Source: Anaerocolumna xylanovorans DSM 12503 (lineage in GTDB: Bacteria; Bacillota; Clostridia; Lachnospirales; Lachnospiraceae). Taken from it: DNA of 64,000 nt. Position numbers and translations under genes: made by a program. Below the pieces are notes generated by a model. The model did not search any database, had not been told where the DNA came from, and saw only the letters and a program-made list of their open reading frames with translations. The stretch spans positions 1,302,001-1,366,000 of the forward strand of contig NZ_FRFD01000003.1 of the NCBI RefSeq assembly GCF_900143645.1, read 5' to 3'. This document shows, piece after piece, positions 8,368 to 16,124 of this stretch (its first letter is position 1; every line of letters starts with the position of its first letter).

Positions 8368-9347
8368 TTAATTACTCCCTTCTGCCACTTTAAAAGTTTA
8401 TCCCTCACCTTAAATTGAAGAGTAATAAAAAGATAACAAAAACCTGCAATGATAATTAGCCCTGCATAAACATTGGGATACGCTATCATTTCCTTCTGCC
8501 AGTTGATATACCATCCAAGCCCTGACTTTACTCCCATCATTTCCGCTGCCATCAATGCCACAAAGGAACTGCAGGTCGCATTAAAAAACCCCAGAAAGAT
8601 AGATGGCAGTGCATCGGGGATTGCTATGTAAAAGAGATTTTGAAGACTGCTTGCACCCAAGGTCGAGGAAACTTCAAAATAGGATTTTTTTGTTGCCTGT
8701 ATTCCAGAACTGGTCAGTATGGTTATCTGAAACCATACTCCAAAAGCTATCAGGAATATTGCCGCTCCCTTTGGTGCCGAGAATATAATAAGGGCAAGGG
8801 GTATCCAGGTGGAAGAAGGTATCGGTCCTAAAATCCGGATAATGGGATAAATCCAATAGCTCCAACCCTTGCTCCAGCCAACCACTATTCCTGTTATTAC
8901 CCCGATTATGGTCCCGATTATGAGCCCTTCTATCAAAAGGGTAAAGGAACTTATGACACAGGTCAGTAAAAAGCTCCTGTCTTCGATGTATACATTAAAT
9001 ACTCTGCTTAGACTTGGAAAATACAATTGAGGCAGCATATGGGTCTTTGCTGTGACAATATTGATAACTGCAATAAATATTCCGCTGCCTCCAATAAACC
9101 ACCCCTGATAGGAATACCGCTTCCTTAGCCTTTTAATAAATATAGATAACAGGCATAAAAGCACGGATATGCTTAGAGCTGTAATAAGCACGGTTCTTAG
9201 GTTTGTCAGGTCGCTGTATTTTGTATCTTTGTGATTTGGAATCAATACTTCGGTAAGCAGTGCAATCAACAGTCCGGCACTTGGTATTAGCGTGCGGTAG
9301 TTGAATGCAATCTTACTCTTCTTTTTTCCCTGAAACTCCTCTGACAT
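8361..9347 (-). CDS. ABC importer permease (SsuC/TauC-like) with extra N-terminal helices
   Basis: A 328-residue permease. The C-terminal 200 residues are the normal SsuC/TauC domain, with the EAA loop visible as the stretch EVSSTLGASSLQNLFYIAIPDALPS read in two halves. The N-terminal 100 residues add about three helices (20-37, 52-70 and 83-100) not found in the 250-residue standard members. The longer form occurs in some clostridial nitrate/sulfonate importers. It lies 49 nt after the NifX-like gene, on the same transcript unless an internal promoter exists. Confidence 0.9.
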   Translation of the reverse strand: MSEEFQGKKKSKIAFNYRTLIPSAGLLIALLTEVLIPNHKDTKYSDLTNLRTVLITALSISVLLCLLSIFIKRLRKRYSYQGWFIGGSGIFIAVINIVTAKTHMLPQLYFPSLSRVFNVYIEDRSFLLTCVISSFTLLIEGLIIGTIIGVITGIVVGWSKGWSYWIYPIIRILGPIPSSTWIPLALIIFSAPKGAAIFLIAFGVWFQITILTSSGIQATKKSYFEVSSTLGASSLQNLFYIAIPDALPSIFLGFFNATCSSFVALMAAEMMGVKSGLGWYINWQKEMIAYPNVYAGLIIIAGFCYLFITLQFKVRDKLLKWQKGVIKW

Positions 9348-9396
9348 TCGCTTAAATCCCTCCGTTTCTGCGCAAATTCATTGTCTGTTTTAACAT

Positions 9397-9747
9397 CTAT
9401 AGAAACTGATGCTTTTTATAAAATGCTTTAATCTTTATGAGCGCCTGATTTATGCTGCCCTGATACTGTAAGGGAACAATTCCGCTATGGATTAGCAGCT
9501 TTTCAGACCGTGTCCCAACCTGCCTGACAAGAACTATCTGGCAATCCCTTAGGGCATTTATTTTCTCCCTGATCACTTCTTCCTGATGATTTTTGCAGGA
9601 ATCCTGATGAATGGTGATACGGTCTTCCATAAAGGTTACGCTGTCATCTTCCTGGCTGATGGCAAGGATCTGAAAGCGGCTGCACTGGCCAAAGTGTTCC
9701 GTTATATTGATTCCGTCATTGGTGCCTATTGCAATACGGTAGGTCAT
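9397..9747 (-). CDS. NifX/NafY-type dinitrogenase iron-molybdenum cofactor family protein
   Basis: A 116-residue single-domain protein of the NifX/NifB-C-terminal family, which binds or carries iron-sulfur cofactor precursors. The hallmark HFGQCSRF (about residues 18-25) follows the N-terminal strand IAIGTNDG, and the second half has CQIVLVRQVGTRSEKLL. It begins 3 nt after the cysteine synthase stop. Its presence between cysteine synthase and the importer, and after two nitrogenase-like subunits, suggests that the nitrogenase-like enzyme uses a complex cluster that needs a carrier. NifB itself, the SAM enzyme that makes the precursor, is not encoded in this window. Confidence 0.88.
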   Translation of the reverse strand: MTYRIAIGTNDGINITEHFGQCSRFQILAISQEDDSVTFMEDRITIHQDSCKNHQEEVIREKINALRDCQIVLVRQVGTRSEKLLIHSGIVPLQYQGSINQALIKIKAFYKKHQFL

Positions 9748-9750
9748 AGG

Positions 9751-10716
9751 CTAATACCATATGCGGCTTTTCTCTTCCGGAATGGAATTGAATAATTCCG
9801 TAGAAAGATAGCGTTCTCCCGTATCCGGTAAAATAGCAAGCACTGTTTTTTCTTGGTTTTCGGGTCTTTTTGCTATCAATGCCGCTGCATAGGCTGCCGC
9901 TCCCGAGGAGATTCCTACCAGCAGTCCTTCTTCTCTTGCCAGCACCCTTGCAGTATCAATGTCCTCTTCATTACGGACTCTGTAGATTTCATCAATAAGC
10001 CCGGTATCAAGTACCGCAGGAACAAATCCTGCTCCAATCCCCTGGATTTTGTGCGGTGAAGGATTGCCTCCCGACAGAACCGGAGAAGCATCCGGTTCCA
10101 CTGCAATGACCTTAATAGCAGGCTTCTTTTCCTTTAGATAAGCCCCCGTTCCGGTTATGGTTCCCCCTGTTCCCACACCCGCTACTAAAACATCTATCCT
10201 GCCGCCTGTTGCTTCCCAGATTTCCGGTCCTGTTGCAGTCCTATGTATCCTTGGATTGGCCGGATTATCAAATTGCTGCAAGATAATGCTGTTTGGCGTC
10301 TGTATATGAAGTTCTTCTGCCTTTCTGATAGCTCCTTTCATTCCCTGGCTCCCGGGTGTCAGTACCAGATCAGCTCCCAGGGCTGTCAAAAGGGCTCTCC
10401 GTTCAATACTCATGGAATCCGGCATCGTTATAATCAGCTTATATCCCTTAGCCGCTGCTACAAATGCAAGGCCTACGCCGGTATTTCCGCTGGAAGGTTC
10501 TATCAGAACAGAATCCTTGTTAAGCAGCCCCTTTTCCTCTGCATCTGTTATCATGGAATAAGCAATCCTATCCTTCACACTGCCCAGGGGATTAAAGTAT
10601 TCCAGCTTAAACAGCAGTTCTGCGTTTTCTATTTTGGCTAATCTTGAAAATGCCAGAGGTTTAAGAATTGGTGTGTCTCCAATTAAGTCTGTTAAATTTT
10701 CTACTATCCTTCCCAT
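9751..10716 (-). CDS. cysK: Cysteine synthase (O-acetylserine sulfhydrylase)
   Basis: A 321-residue PLP enzyme that makes cysteine from O-acetylserine and sulfide. The PLP lysine is K48 in NPLGSVKDR, the phosphate loop is GVGTGGTITGTG, the Asn loop is EPSSGNTGVG, and the C-terminal pyridine-contact motif is PDTGERYLS. The frame is open from a GTG at 10743, but the ATG at 10716 with GAGGT upstream gives the family N-terminus. It lies between the nitrogenase-like subunit gene and the NifX-like gene. A dedicated cysteine synthase in this run implies that sulfide or a thiol released by the pathway is fixed at once. Use of another sulfur nucleophile cannot be excluded. Confidence 0.94.
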   Translation of the reverse strand: MGRIVENLTDLIGDTPILKPLAFSRLAKIENAELLFKLEYFNPLGSVKDRIAYSMITDAEEKGLLNKDSVLIEPSSGNTGVGLAFVAAAKGYKLIITMPDSMSIERRALLTALGADLVLTPGSQGMKGAIRKAEELHIQTPNSIILQQFDNPANPRIHRTATGPEIWEATGGRIDVLVAGVGTGGTITGTGAYLKEKKPAIKVIAVEPDASPVLSGGNPSPHKIQGIGAGFVPAVLDTGLIDEIYRVRNEEDIDTARVLAREEGLLVGISSGAAAYAAALIAKRPENQEKTVLAILPDTGERYLSTELFNSIPEEKSRIWY

Positions 10717-10749
10717 GTTAACCTCATTTCTTTTTGTTTGCACCGCTTA

Positions 10750-12288
10750 TTAATAATTGACAGCTTCCTTTATATTTTCTTTTGGGTCCCTGTCATACCA
10801 ATCCTCCTTAAGAGGCAGGGAAGTATTAGCGGAGACATTCTTTACAAAGTTAGTGTTTTTTAATATCTTCACAGCCTTTCTGGCCAATTCGAAAGCACCG
10901 GAATATCCCATATAGTTTAAGCTCTGCCCAAAAAGCGGGAAATTTGGAATACCAAGCTTACTGACCCATCCATTGGCATTCATGTGCCCGATATATAAGT
11001 CAGGTTTTAATTTCTTTAAAAGATTTAATTCCTCTGCCGGCTGACCTGCTCCAACCTCAATTAAAAGCTTCGGTGCATTCATGTCTTCTAAAATGTCCTC
11101 AACAAACCGGTCCACATTATGGGCCTTTACACCTGTAAGTTCCATTCCAAGGGAATAGAAAAATTCTGCTGTTGTAAGGATTCTGGTCTCTCCTCCGCCA
11201 ACAAATACCTTCTTTCCGGCAAGTACTTGTTTAAAAGGCTCCAATGCCTTATTAAGCTCTGAAACCTCAAAGGCTATGAGCTTTTCTGTCTCTTCTTCCA
11301 GGTGAAAATAGGCCGCGATTTTTCTAAGCCACTGATTGGTATTTCGGATACCGATGGGCAGGGTATCAATGAGATAATCTGTCCCGAATCTTTCCTTTAA
11401 ATGCCCCAAAAGATAATCATCATGAGTTGCACAGATACTCACATTTAAGGCAGCTTCCCCAATATGTGCCAGGTCATCTAAGGATGCGTGAAGGGGCAGA
11501 ACCTTTGGAATCAGGCCGATAGCTGAAAGCAGTCTGGATAATTCAATCTCATCTCCATTGGAATTAGACCCGACATTAAAGATATTTACCGTACGGCTGA
11601 TACGGTATTTATCCTTAGCCTCCTTTTCCTCATTGCCTCCGGGAACCGTACTCCATTCTTTCTGTGGCGGCTCTATCAGGTATCTTAGTACTCCGTGGTA
11701 AGCAGAATCATAGCCGGATGCTACATATTTGCTCTTAAAGCCTTCACAATGCACCGGAACAATCTTAGCAGTAATTTGATCCTTTAATTCCCCTGCCAGG
11801 GAATCAACATCATCTCCTATGATGCCCGGAACACATCCATTGGCAATTACAATGGCTTCGGGATGATATTCCTTTTCGGCATAGAGTATTGCCTTTCGAA
11901 GCTTATCGATTCCGCCCTGTACTACATCCAGTTCATCCAGATTGGTATGCAGCCATACAAATTCCTCATTGGGCTTCCCCTTTGAAGCCCTCATGGTCTT
12001 TCTAAGCCCGCCGGTTCCTACAAAATTAGAACAGCACCCTAAAGGGGAATGGATTATCATAACAACATTGGTAAAGCTGCTGACAATACCGACTGCCAGC
12101 GTCAATTGACATCCTCCGCTCTGGGCAAACTTTCTGTTCTGCAGCTGTGCACAGCCGGATTTTATTCCCCCTGCCAGTTCGCCGCAGGAGCCGCAAAAGG
12201 CATGACAGGCACCGATTCGTTCTTCTCTGGTGGGCGGAGCATCAGCTCCCAGATAATGATAGGTTAAACTATCCGCATAACTTCCCAT
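10750..12288 (-). CDS. Nitrogenase component 1-like oxidoreductase, NifD/NifE-like subunit
   Basis: A 512-residue cytoplasmic subunit of the nitrogenase component 1 superfamily. Three P-cluster-type cysteines are visible: C60 (SGGCQL), C85 (PLGCC) and C152 (NGCVPGIIGDD). The CEGF segment common to NifD/NifE is at 181-184. The position of the cofactor Cys ligand of NifD is kept (C286 in NVSICATHDDYL). By my alignment the cofactor His position reads Q455 (LFGQSLNYMGYSG). An N-terminal stretch carries four more cysteines, C28, C32, C35 and C46, spaced like a cluster site. It is encoded 42 nt after the NifK-like gene, so the pair should form a heterotetramer. It could be a reductase of a non-N2 substrate or a cofactor scaffold. 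Confidence 0.88.
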   Translation of the reverse strand: MGSYADSLTYHYLGADAPPTREERIGACHAFCGSCGELAGGIKSGCAQLQNRKFAQSGGCQLTLAVGIVSSFTNVVMIIHSPLGCCSNFVGTGGLRKTMRASKGKPNEEFVWLHTNLDELDVVQGGIDKLRKAILYAEKEYHPEAIVIANGCVPGIIGDDVDSLAGELKDQITAKIVPVHCEGFKSKYVASGYDSAYHGVLRYLIEPPQKEWSTVPGGNEEKEAKDKYRISRTVNIFNVGSNSNGDEIELSRLLSAIGLIPKVLPLHASLDDLAHIGEAALNVSICATHDDYLLGHLKERFGTDYLIDTLPIGIRNTNQWLRKIAAYFHLEEETEKLIAFEVSELNKALEPFKQVLAGKKVFVGGGETRILTTAEFFYSLGMELTGVKAHNVDRFVEDILEDMNAPKLLIEVGAGQPAEELNLLKKLKPDLYIGHMNANGWVSKLGIPNFPLFGQSLNYMGYSGAFELARKAVKILKNTNFVKNVSANTSLPLKEDWYDRDPKENIKEAVNY

Positions 12289-12329
12289 AGAATTCCTTCC
12301 TTTCTTCTATCTATTTCTATTCCTTCTTC

Positions 12330-13664
12330 CTATCTGGCAGATACCAGCTCACTGATTAAATCCTCCACTAACGTCAATGCTCCTCGAAAACCTGCATAGC
12401 TTTTATTTAATACCACTCTGTTACTTACCGGAAAAGCCACGGATAAAAAGTTTGCACCCAGCTTTTCTGCAAGACCTCTCTCTATGCTGCTTCCTACCAC
12501 AAAAGCCGGCCCAAAGGCATCATAATATTTTTGGTTGTGGTTATACGGCCAGCTGTTTCTGACTTCCTTTAAAAGCTCTCCTGCATTCTCTTTAAATAGA
12601 ACCTTCGGCCTTGTTTCAGAAGTGATACTGTCAAATTTTCTCCTGTAATTTTCTTGTTCTTCCTCCTCTGTGATATCATTAATTGAGGTGATAAAAGGTA
12701 TCCACCCCAAATCATCCGCCAGAAATCTCGTCAGAGAATAAGCATAATAGCTGTCTGCTGCCACCACCGCATATCTTTGGAAATCAATATCCGAATAAAT
12801 GTCAATTATCCTCTCCAGATACGAATAATAATGCCTCTCTTCTTTTTCTATTATGGCTTCAATGTACTCCTTATCAATTCCTAATGCCTCTCCAACCTGA
12901 AAAAGAAAAGCTTTGGTTCCAGAAGGACCTATGGGAAGGTCGGCTTTTATAGACGGGATATCATGAAACTCTGTAAGAAGCTTTGCTGTCTCTGCTCCTG
13001 CCTGGTCAGAAAGTAATATGGTAAGGCCAGCCTCCCCATATCCTCTGATATCAGCAACCGATTCTCCCGTTCCAAAAAAGGTATTGACTTTGACTCCAAA
13101 TGTTCCCAAAAGCCGTTTGATTTCATCTAAGTTTCCCCGGTAGAATACATCATGCCCCGGAACGGTTCCAAGAATATTCACTGTCCTTGCATCCTTTACT
13201 TTAGACGGTGTTATAACATCCTTAACCAGTGCCTTAAGTATGGCATCATAGCCTTTAAAGGTATTTCCCAGGAACCCCGGTGTACTGGCTCCGATAACAT
13301 TCCGGTCCTTAAACCGTCTTGCCACACCTACGGCATCATCCCCGATGATTTCTACCTGGCATCCTGTTATCACAATGTAGAGATCCGCATCCAGAATCTC
13401 AAGGGAATTCTCTATCTGTTCTTCCAGACGTTCTTCTCCGCCAAATACGATATTATTCTCTGAAATATTCGTAGTAGGAATCATAGTCCCGCCGCAGTAG
13501 CCGGTTCCCCTATAGCCTGCAGCCAGATTGTAAGTGCCGGACAATGCCGCTGCACACCCGCCTGCCGCATGAACGATGGGAACCGCCCGGTTAATTCCTG
13601 CAATGGTAGTAAGTGCCCCTCCCAAAGCACACGTGAATTTTGCGCGTTCAATAAATTCTGCCAA
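12330..13664 (-). CDS. Nitrogenase component 1-like oxidoreductase, NifK/NifN-like subunit
   Basis: A 444-residue subunit. The frame is open from an ATG at 13706, but that would place the terminator hairpin's U-tract inside the gene. The TTG at 13664 has AAGGGAGGA about 7 nt upstream and gives the expected N-terminus. P-cluster-type cysteines are C12 (KFTCALGGA), C37 (AAGGCAAAL) and C102 (VITGCQVEIIGDD), with an additional C57 (GYCGG). The ISENNIVFGGEERLEEQI segment is the NifK/NifN hallmark. It is shorter than true NifK (about 510 residues) and lacks its N-terminal extension, which fits nitrogenase-like families outside N2 fixation. No NifH reductase gene adjoins it. Confidence 0.87.
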   Translation of the reverse strand: MAEFIERAKFTCALGGALTTIAGINRAVPIVHAAGGCAAALSGTYNLAAGYRGTGYCGGTMIPTTNISENNIVFGGEERLEEQIENSLEILDADLYIVITGCQVEIIGDDAVGVARRFKDRNVIGASTPGFLGNTFKGYDAILKALVKDVITPSKVKDARTVNILGTVPGHDVFYRGNLDEIKRLLGTFGVKVNTFFGTGESVADIRGYGEAGLTILLSDQAGAETAKLLTEFHDIPSIKADLPIGPSGTKAFLFQVGEALGIDKEYIEAIIEKEERHYYSYLERIIDIYSDIDFQRYAVVAADSYYAYSLTRFLADDLGWIPFITSINDITEEEEQENYRRKFDSITSETRPKVLFKENAGELLKEVRNSWPYNHNQKYYDAFGPAFVVGSSIERGLAEKLGANFLSVAFPVSNRVVLNKSYAGFRGALTLVEDLISELVSAR

Positions 13665-13691
13665 ATCAAATCCTCCCTTTCTTATTTCTGC

Positions 13692-13736
13692 AAAAAAAAG
13701 AGGCACATGGACATTTATATATTGTCACATGGCCTC
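13692..13736 (-). terminator. Strong intrinsic terminator in the leader of the nitrogenase-like genes (possible attenuator)
   Basis: On the minus strand GAGGC-CATG-TGACA folds back on TGTC-CATG-T-GCCTC (13 paired bases with two single-base bulges) and runs straight into eight U residues. The structure ends 28 nt before the TTG start of the NifK-like gene and begins 34 nt after the stop of the FMN-protein gene. No promoter fits between it and the start codon, so expression of the downstream genes needs read-through. Confidence 0.85.
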
Positions 13737-13769
13737 CGGTTTACCGGTCAACCCCTCAATATCAGTAAA

Positions 13770-14210
13770 TTAAAGCTGAAAAACTGTTACTCTTTCTTCT
13801 GTGGTTGCTTCTCCAAAATCAAGAACTTTTAGTTTCTTTGGAACTATTTTATAGATGTTATGGGTTTCTTTTGTAATTTTGACATTGGGATTTTTATTCT
13901 GTATGATACCTTTTCCTTTTTCAAATTCCGAACTGTTTTCTACTAAAGCTGCTTCCCCATAAAGGATCACGTTAAAATACCTGGATATAAACTGGTTTTC
14001 ATGCTGAAATAAAACCGCAGTATTTTTGTTCTCGCTTAACTGCGTATTTTTATTGCTGGTTTTTGATGTTGAAAAATAGACAGTATATCCTTCCAGACCA
14101 TAACCTCCCAATATCCGGACGTCCGGGCTTCCTTCCTGGTCCGTGGTTGCCAGTATAATCCTCTGGTTTGATTTCAGATAATCTTTAATTTTTTCTTCTG
14201 ATGCAGACAT
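13770..14210 (-). CDS. Pyridoxamine 5'-phosphate oxidase-family FMN-binding split-barrel protein
   Basis: A 146-residue small flavoprotein of the PNPOx-like split barrel fold. The N-terminal helix and strands (IKDYLKSNQRIILATTDQEGSPDVRILGG) and the TVYFSTSKTSNKNTQL phosphate-binding stretch are typical. It is too short for biosynthetic PdxH and probably reduces or binds a flavin or a small substrate. AAAGGAG lies before its ATG. It is encoded between yezD and the nitrogenase-like pair on one transcript, so an electron-transfer or substrate-conditioning role for that system is plausible but unproven. Confidence 0.85.
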   Translation of the reverse strand: MSASEEKIKDYLKSNQRIILATTDQEGSPDVRILGGYGLEGYTVYFSTSKTSNKNTQLSENKNTAVLFQHENQFISRYFNVILYGEAALVENSSEFEKGKGIIQNKNPNVKITKETHNIYKIVPKKLKVLDFGEATTEERVTVFQL

Positions 14211-14276
14211 CCTTCTCTCCTTTCGAATATTACGGTAATCTATATTGATGAACAGTATCCTCCTTTCAACTCATAG

Positions 14277-14444
14277 TTATTTCATTCTCACCTTTTCATT
14301 CTTCTCGATTTGTACAATCCTTCCGTCCTGAATAACTACCACAACAGACCCATATTGAATGGATTCAATAAACTCCACAATCCTATGTATATCCCTCTCA
14401 TTTACAGCACTTTTCCTCACAGGCTGCCTTTCATCACTTCCCAC
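14277..14444 (-). CDS. yezD: YezD/DUF2292 family small protein
   Basis: A 55-residue gene with a GTG start preceded by AAGGGG at 7 nt. The core reads DIHRIVEFIESIQYGSVVVV followed by IQDGRIVQIEK, the hallmark of the YezD/DUF2292 family, whose members commonly lie beside sulfate, thiosulfate or sulfonate transport and cysteine genes. No biochemical function is established. It is the first gene after a near-consensus promoter and lies 66 nt upstream of the FMN-protein gene, so it leads the operon. Its presence is independent support for a sulfur-related role of the nitrogenase-like cluster. Confidence 0.85.
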   Translation of the reverse strand: MGSDERQPVRKSAVNERDIHRIVEFIESIQYGSVVVVIQDGRIVQIEKNEKVRMK

Positions 14445-14466
14445 TCTTTCACCCCTTGGATTGCAT

Positions 14467-14489
14467 ATTCATACTTATCATATATGAAT
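14467..14489 (-). promoter_or_regulatory. Operator-like inverted repeat in the yezD leader
   Basis: ATTCATA and TATGAAT are separated by 9 bp, extended outwards by CATAT/ATATG with one bulge. The site lies about 12-35 bp downstream of the predicted transcription start, where a repressor would block RNA polymerase. A CymR-like sulfur repressor is one candidate; the protein cannot be named from sequence. Confidence 0.45.
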
Positions 14490-14508
14490 TATATGTTTTG
14501 TTTTTGAT

Positions 14509-14537
14509 AGTATAACTTTTCTTTTTCACTTTGTCAA
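14509..14537 (-). promoter_or_regulatory. Sigma-A promoter of the yezD/nitrogenase-like operon
   Basis: TTGACA, 17 bp, TATACT on the minus strand, an almost perfect consensus. It starts about 19 nt after the stop codon of the preceding solute-binding protein gene. I see no terminator between that gene and this promoter. Confidence 0.85.
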
Positions 14538-14555
14538 TACTTTTTTTTACAAACT

Positions 14556-16079
14556 TTACTTGTTATGACGCCATAGATTTACCTGGGACTGCATTTCATT
14601 AATAACAGCCTGAATTCCGGCGGCCTTTAATTTGACATTAAGCTTATTAAGATACTCATCCGTATCCACACTTCCCGTATAAAGTGCCGGCCCAAATTCG
14701 TCTAAAATACTCCGAAAGCCTGATATCTGTGTAAGTACAGGTTCTGCATAGAAATCAAAGCCAAAGCTTGGGGCTGTCTCTAAGCTGTCATTAAAGCTCT
14801 TAAACTCACTCCATTTGTCAATTGGCTCGGATTCGGTTACATAGGTATTAAAAAGCCCTCCCTGAACCCAGTAAGGTACTGAATATTTCTTCTGGTTTTC
14901 CGGTATCAGGCGTATTTTGGTATCATAAACATAGGGCTTTCCCTTGGCTTTTTCTTTGTCTTCTTCACTTAAGGGAACCTTTGTATAATGAACACCCTCT
15001 AACCCATAATTAAGAAGATTCCTAAGATATTCATCGGTATTCACAAGGTTTAAAAATTCCACTGCTTCTTTGGGATGCTTTGAGTTTTCCGATATGGCTG
15101 TGAGGGCACCTCTGGCAGAAGCATTGGTAATCTGAACATCCATAATAGTGGAGGCTACTACATCATAGCCCAGATCTTTTGTCCATATCAGCTCCGCATA
15201 GGGCTGTCCGTCTCCCTTTGTTACAAAACGCTCCACACTTTTGTCATCGGTTTCAACGGCTGCATTCTGGTTAATATAGCCCTTTTGGTAATACTTTCTC
15301 ATCACCTTTAAGGTTTCCCTCATCTTAGCGGTTTCAAAAACACTTTTTACTGTCAGAGAAGTATCTCCATATTCTATGCCTACCGGTTCCTGAATTAAAT
15401 CCATATAAATAGGCGCAGAATAATCACTGGTTAAATACAGCGGAACAATGCCCGGTTCCTTTTCCTTGATAAGTTCAAGCCAGGGTTCCAAATCCTCCAG
15501 GCTGTGTATTTCCTTATAAGGAATATTATATTTATCCACGTACTTTTTCGTAAATACCCACATGGGCATATTGCCGATTTCCTTTTCGTTAGGAACCCCA
15601 TAGATAATTCCTCCGACCTTGGCTGCTTCCCAGAATTTTGAATCTATCTTTTCATACATCTCTTTTCCGCACTTTGGCAGATAATCATTTAATGCCAGAA
15701 ATACCCCTTTTTGTGCATTAAGAAGGTAATTATTGGCCCAGGAGCTGGTAAATGCCATATCGTATTCATCTCCGGTATTGATTATCAGCTGCATCTTACG
15801 GTTGTAATCCCCCCAGCCAATTTGGATAACCCGAAGAGAAACGCCGATTTTGGCACTTGTGTATTCATTTACCTTTTCCAATACCTTATCCATATCTGCC
15901 TGCGGGTCTCCAATCTGATACCAGAGCAGCTGAACGCTGTCGGAGGAATTCACCTGACCATTTCGTGTTTTTGCCTCTCTGTTATCCCGTGACACCTCAA
16001 TAAACTTAACAACTCCCCATATGGCAAATAAAATTATAACTGCAGATAATACCAGAATCAGCGTTTTTCTTTTCTTCAT
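14556..16079 (-). CDS. Membrane-anchored extracellular solute-binding protein, DUF3502 type
   Basis: A 507-residue LplA/YtcQ-type sugar-binding protein. The ATG at 16079 has GGAG 6 nt upstream and is preferred to an upstream GTG. Residues 6-25 form a hydrophobic segment after KKRK, but there is no lipobox Cys, so the protein is probably tethered by an uncleaved signal anchor. The C-terminal 140 residues show the DUF3502 pattern (FGFDFYAEPV, then SQVNLW at the end). It follows the YesM/YesN genes rather than the permeases, which suggests a sensing role with the kinase or a second specificity for the importer encoded at 24241-26152. Confidence 0.87.
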   Translation of the reverse strand: MKKRKTLILVLSAVIILFAIWGVVKFIEVSRDNREAKTRNGQVNSSDSVQLLWYQIGDPQADMDKVLEKVNEYTSAKIGVSLRVIQIGWGDYNRKMQLIINTGDEYDMAFTSSWANNYLLNAQKGVFLALNDYLPKCGKEMYEKIDSKFWEAAKVGGIIYGVPNEKEIGNMPMWVFTKKYVDKYNIPYKEIHSLEDLEPWLELIKEKEPGIVPLYLTSDYSAPIYMDLIQEPVGIEYGDTSLTVKSVFETAKMRETLKVMRKYYQKGYINQNAAVETDDKSVERFVTKGDGQPYAELIWTKDLGYDVVASTIMDVQITNASARGALTAISENSKHPKEAVEFLNLVNTDEYLRNLLNYGLEGVHYTKVPLSEEDKEKAKGKPYVYDTKIRLIPENQKKYSVPYWVQGGLFNTYVTESEPIDKWSEFKSFNDSLETAPSFGFDFYAEPVLTQISGFRSILDEFGPALYTGSVDTDEYLNKLNVKLKAAGIQAVINEMQSQVNLWRHNK

Positions 16080-16124
16080 ATCCCGCTCCACTCCGCTGTC
16101 TAAAAGGCAGCATAAAATCTATTA

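Noticed and set aside
10750..13664. True N2-fixing nitrogenase
   Set aside because: No nifH, nifB, nifE, nifN or nifV is nearby, the cofactor His position appears changed, the NifK-like subunit is short, and the partner genes are for sulfur.
13665..13706. ATG at 13706 as start of the NifK-like subunit
   Set aside because: It would place the terminator U-tract and the AAGGGAGGA ribosome site inside the gene; the TTG at 13664 is better placed.
13737..13770. SAM (S-box), folate or other known riboswitch before the nitrogenase-like genes
   Set aside because: The short sequence between the stop codon and the terminator lacks the conserved cores I know; only a simple stem and terminator are visible.
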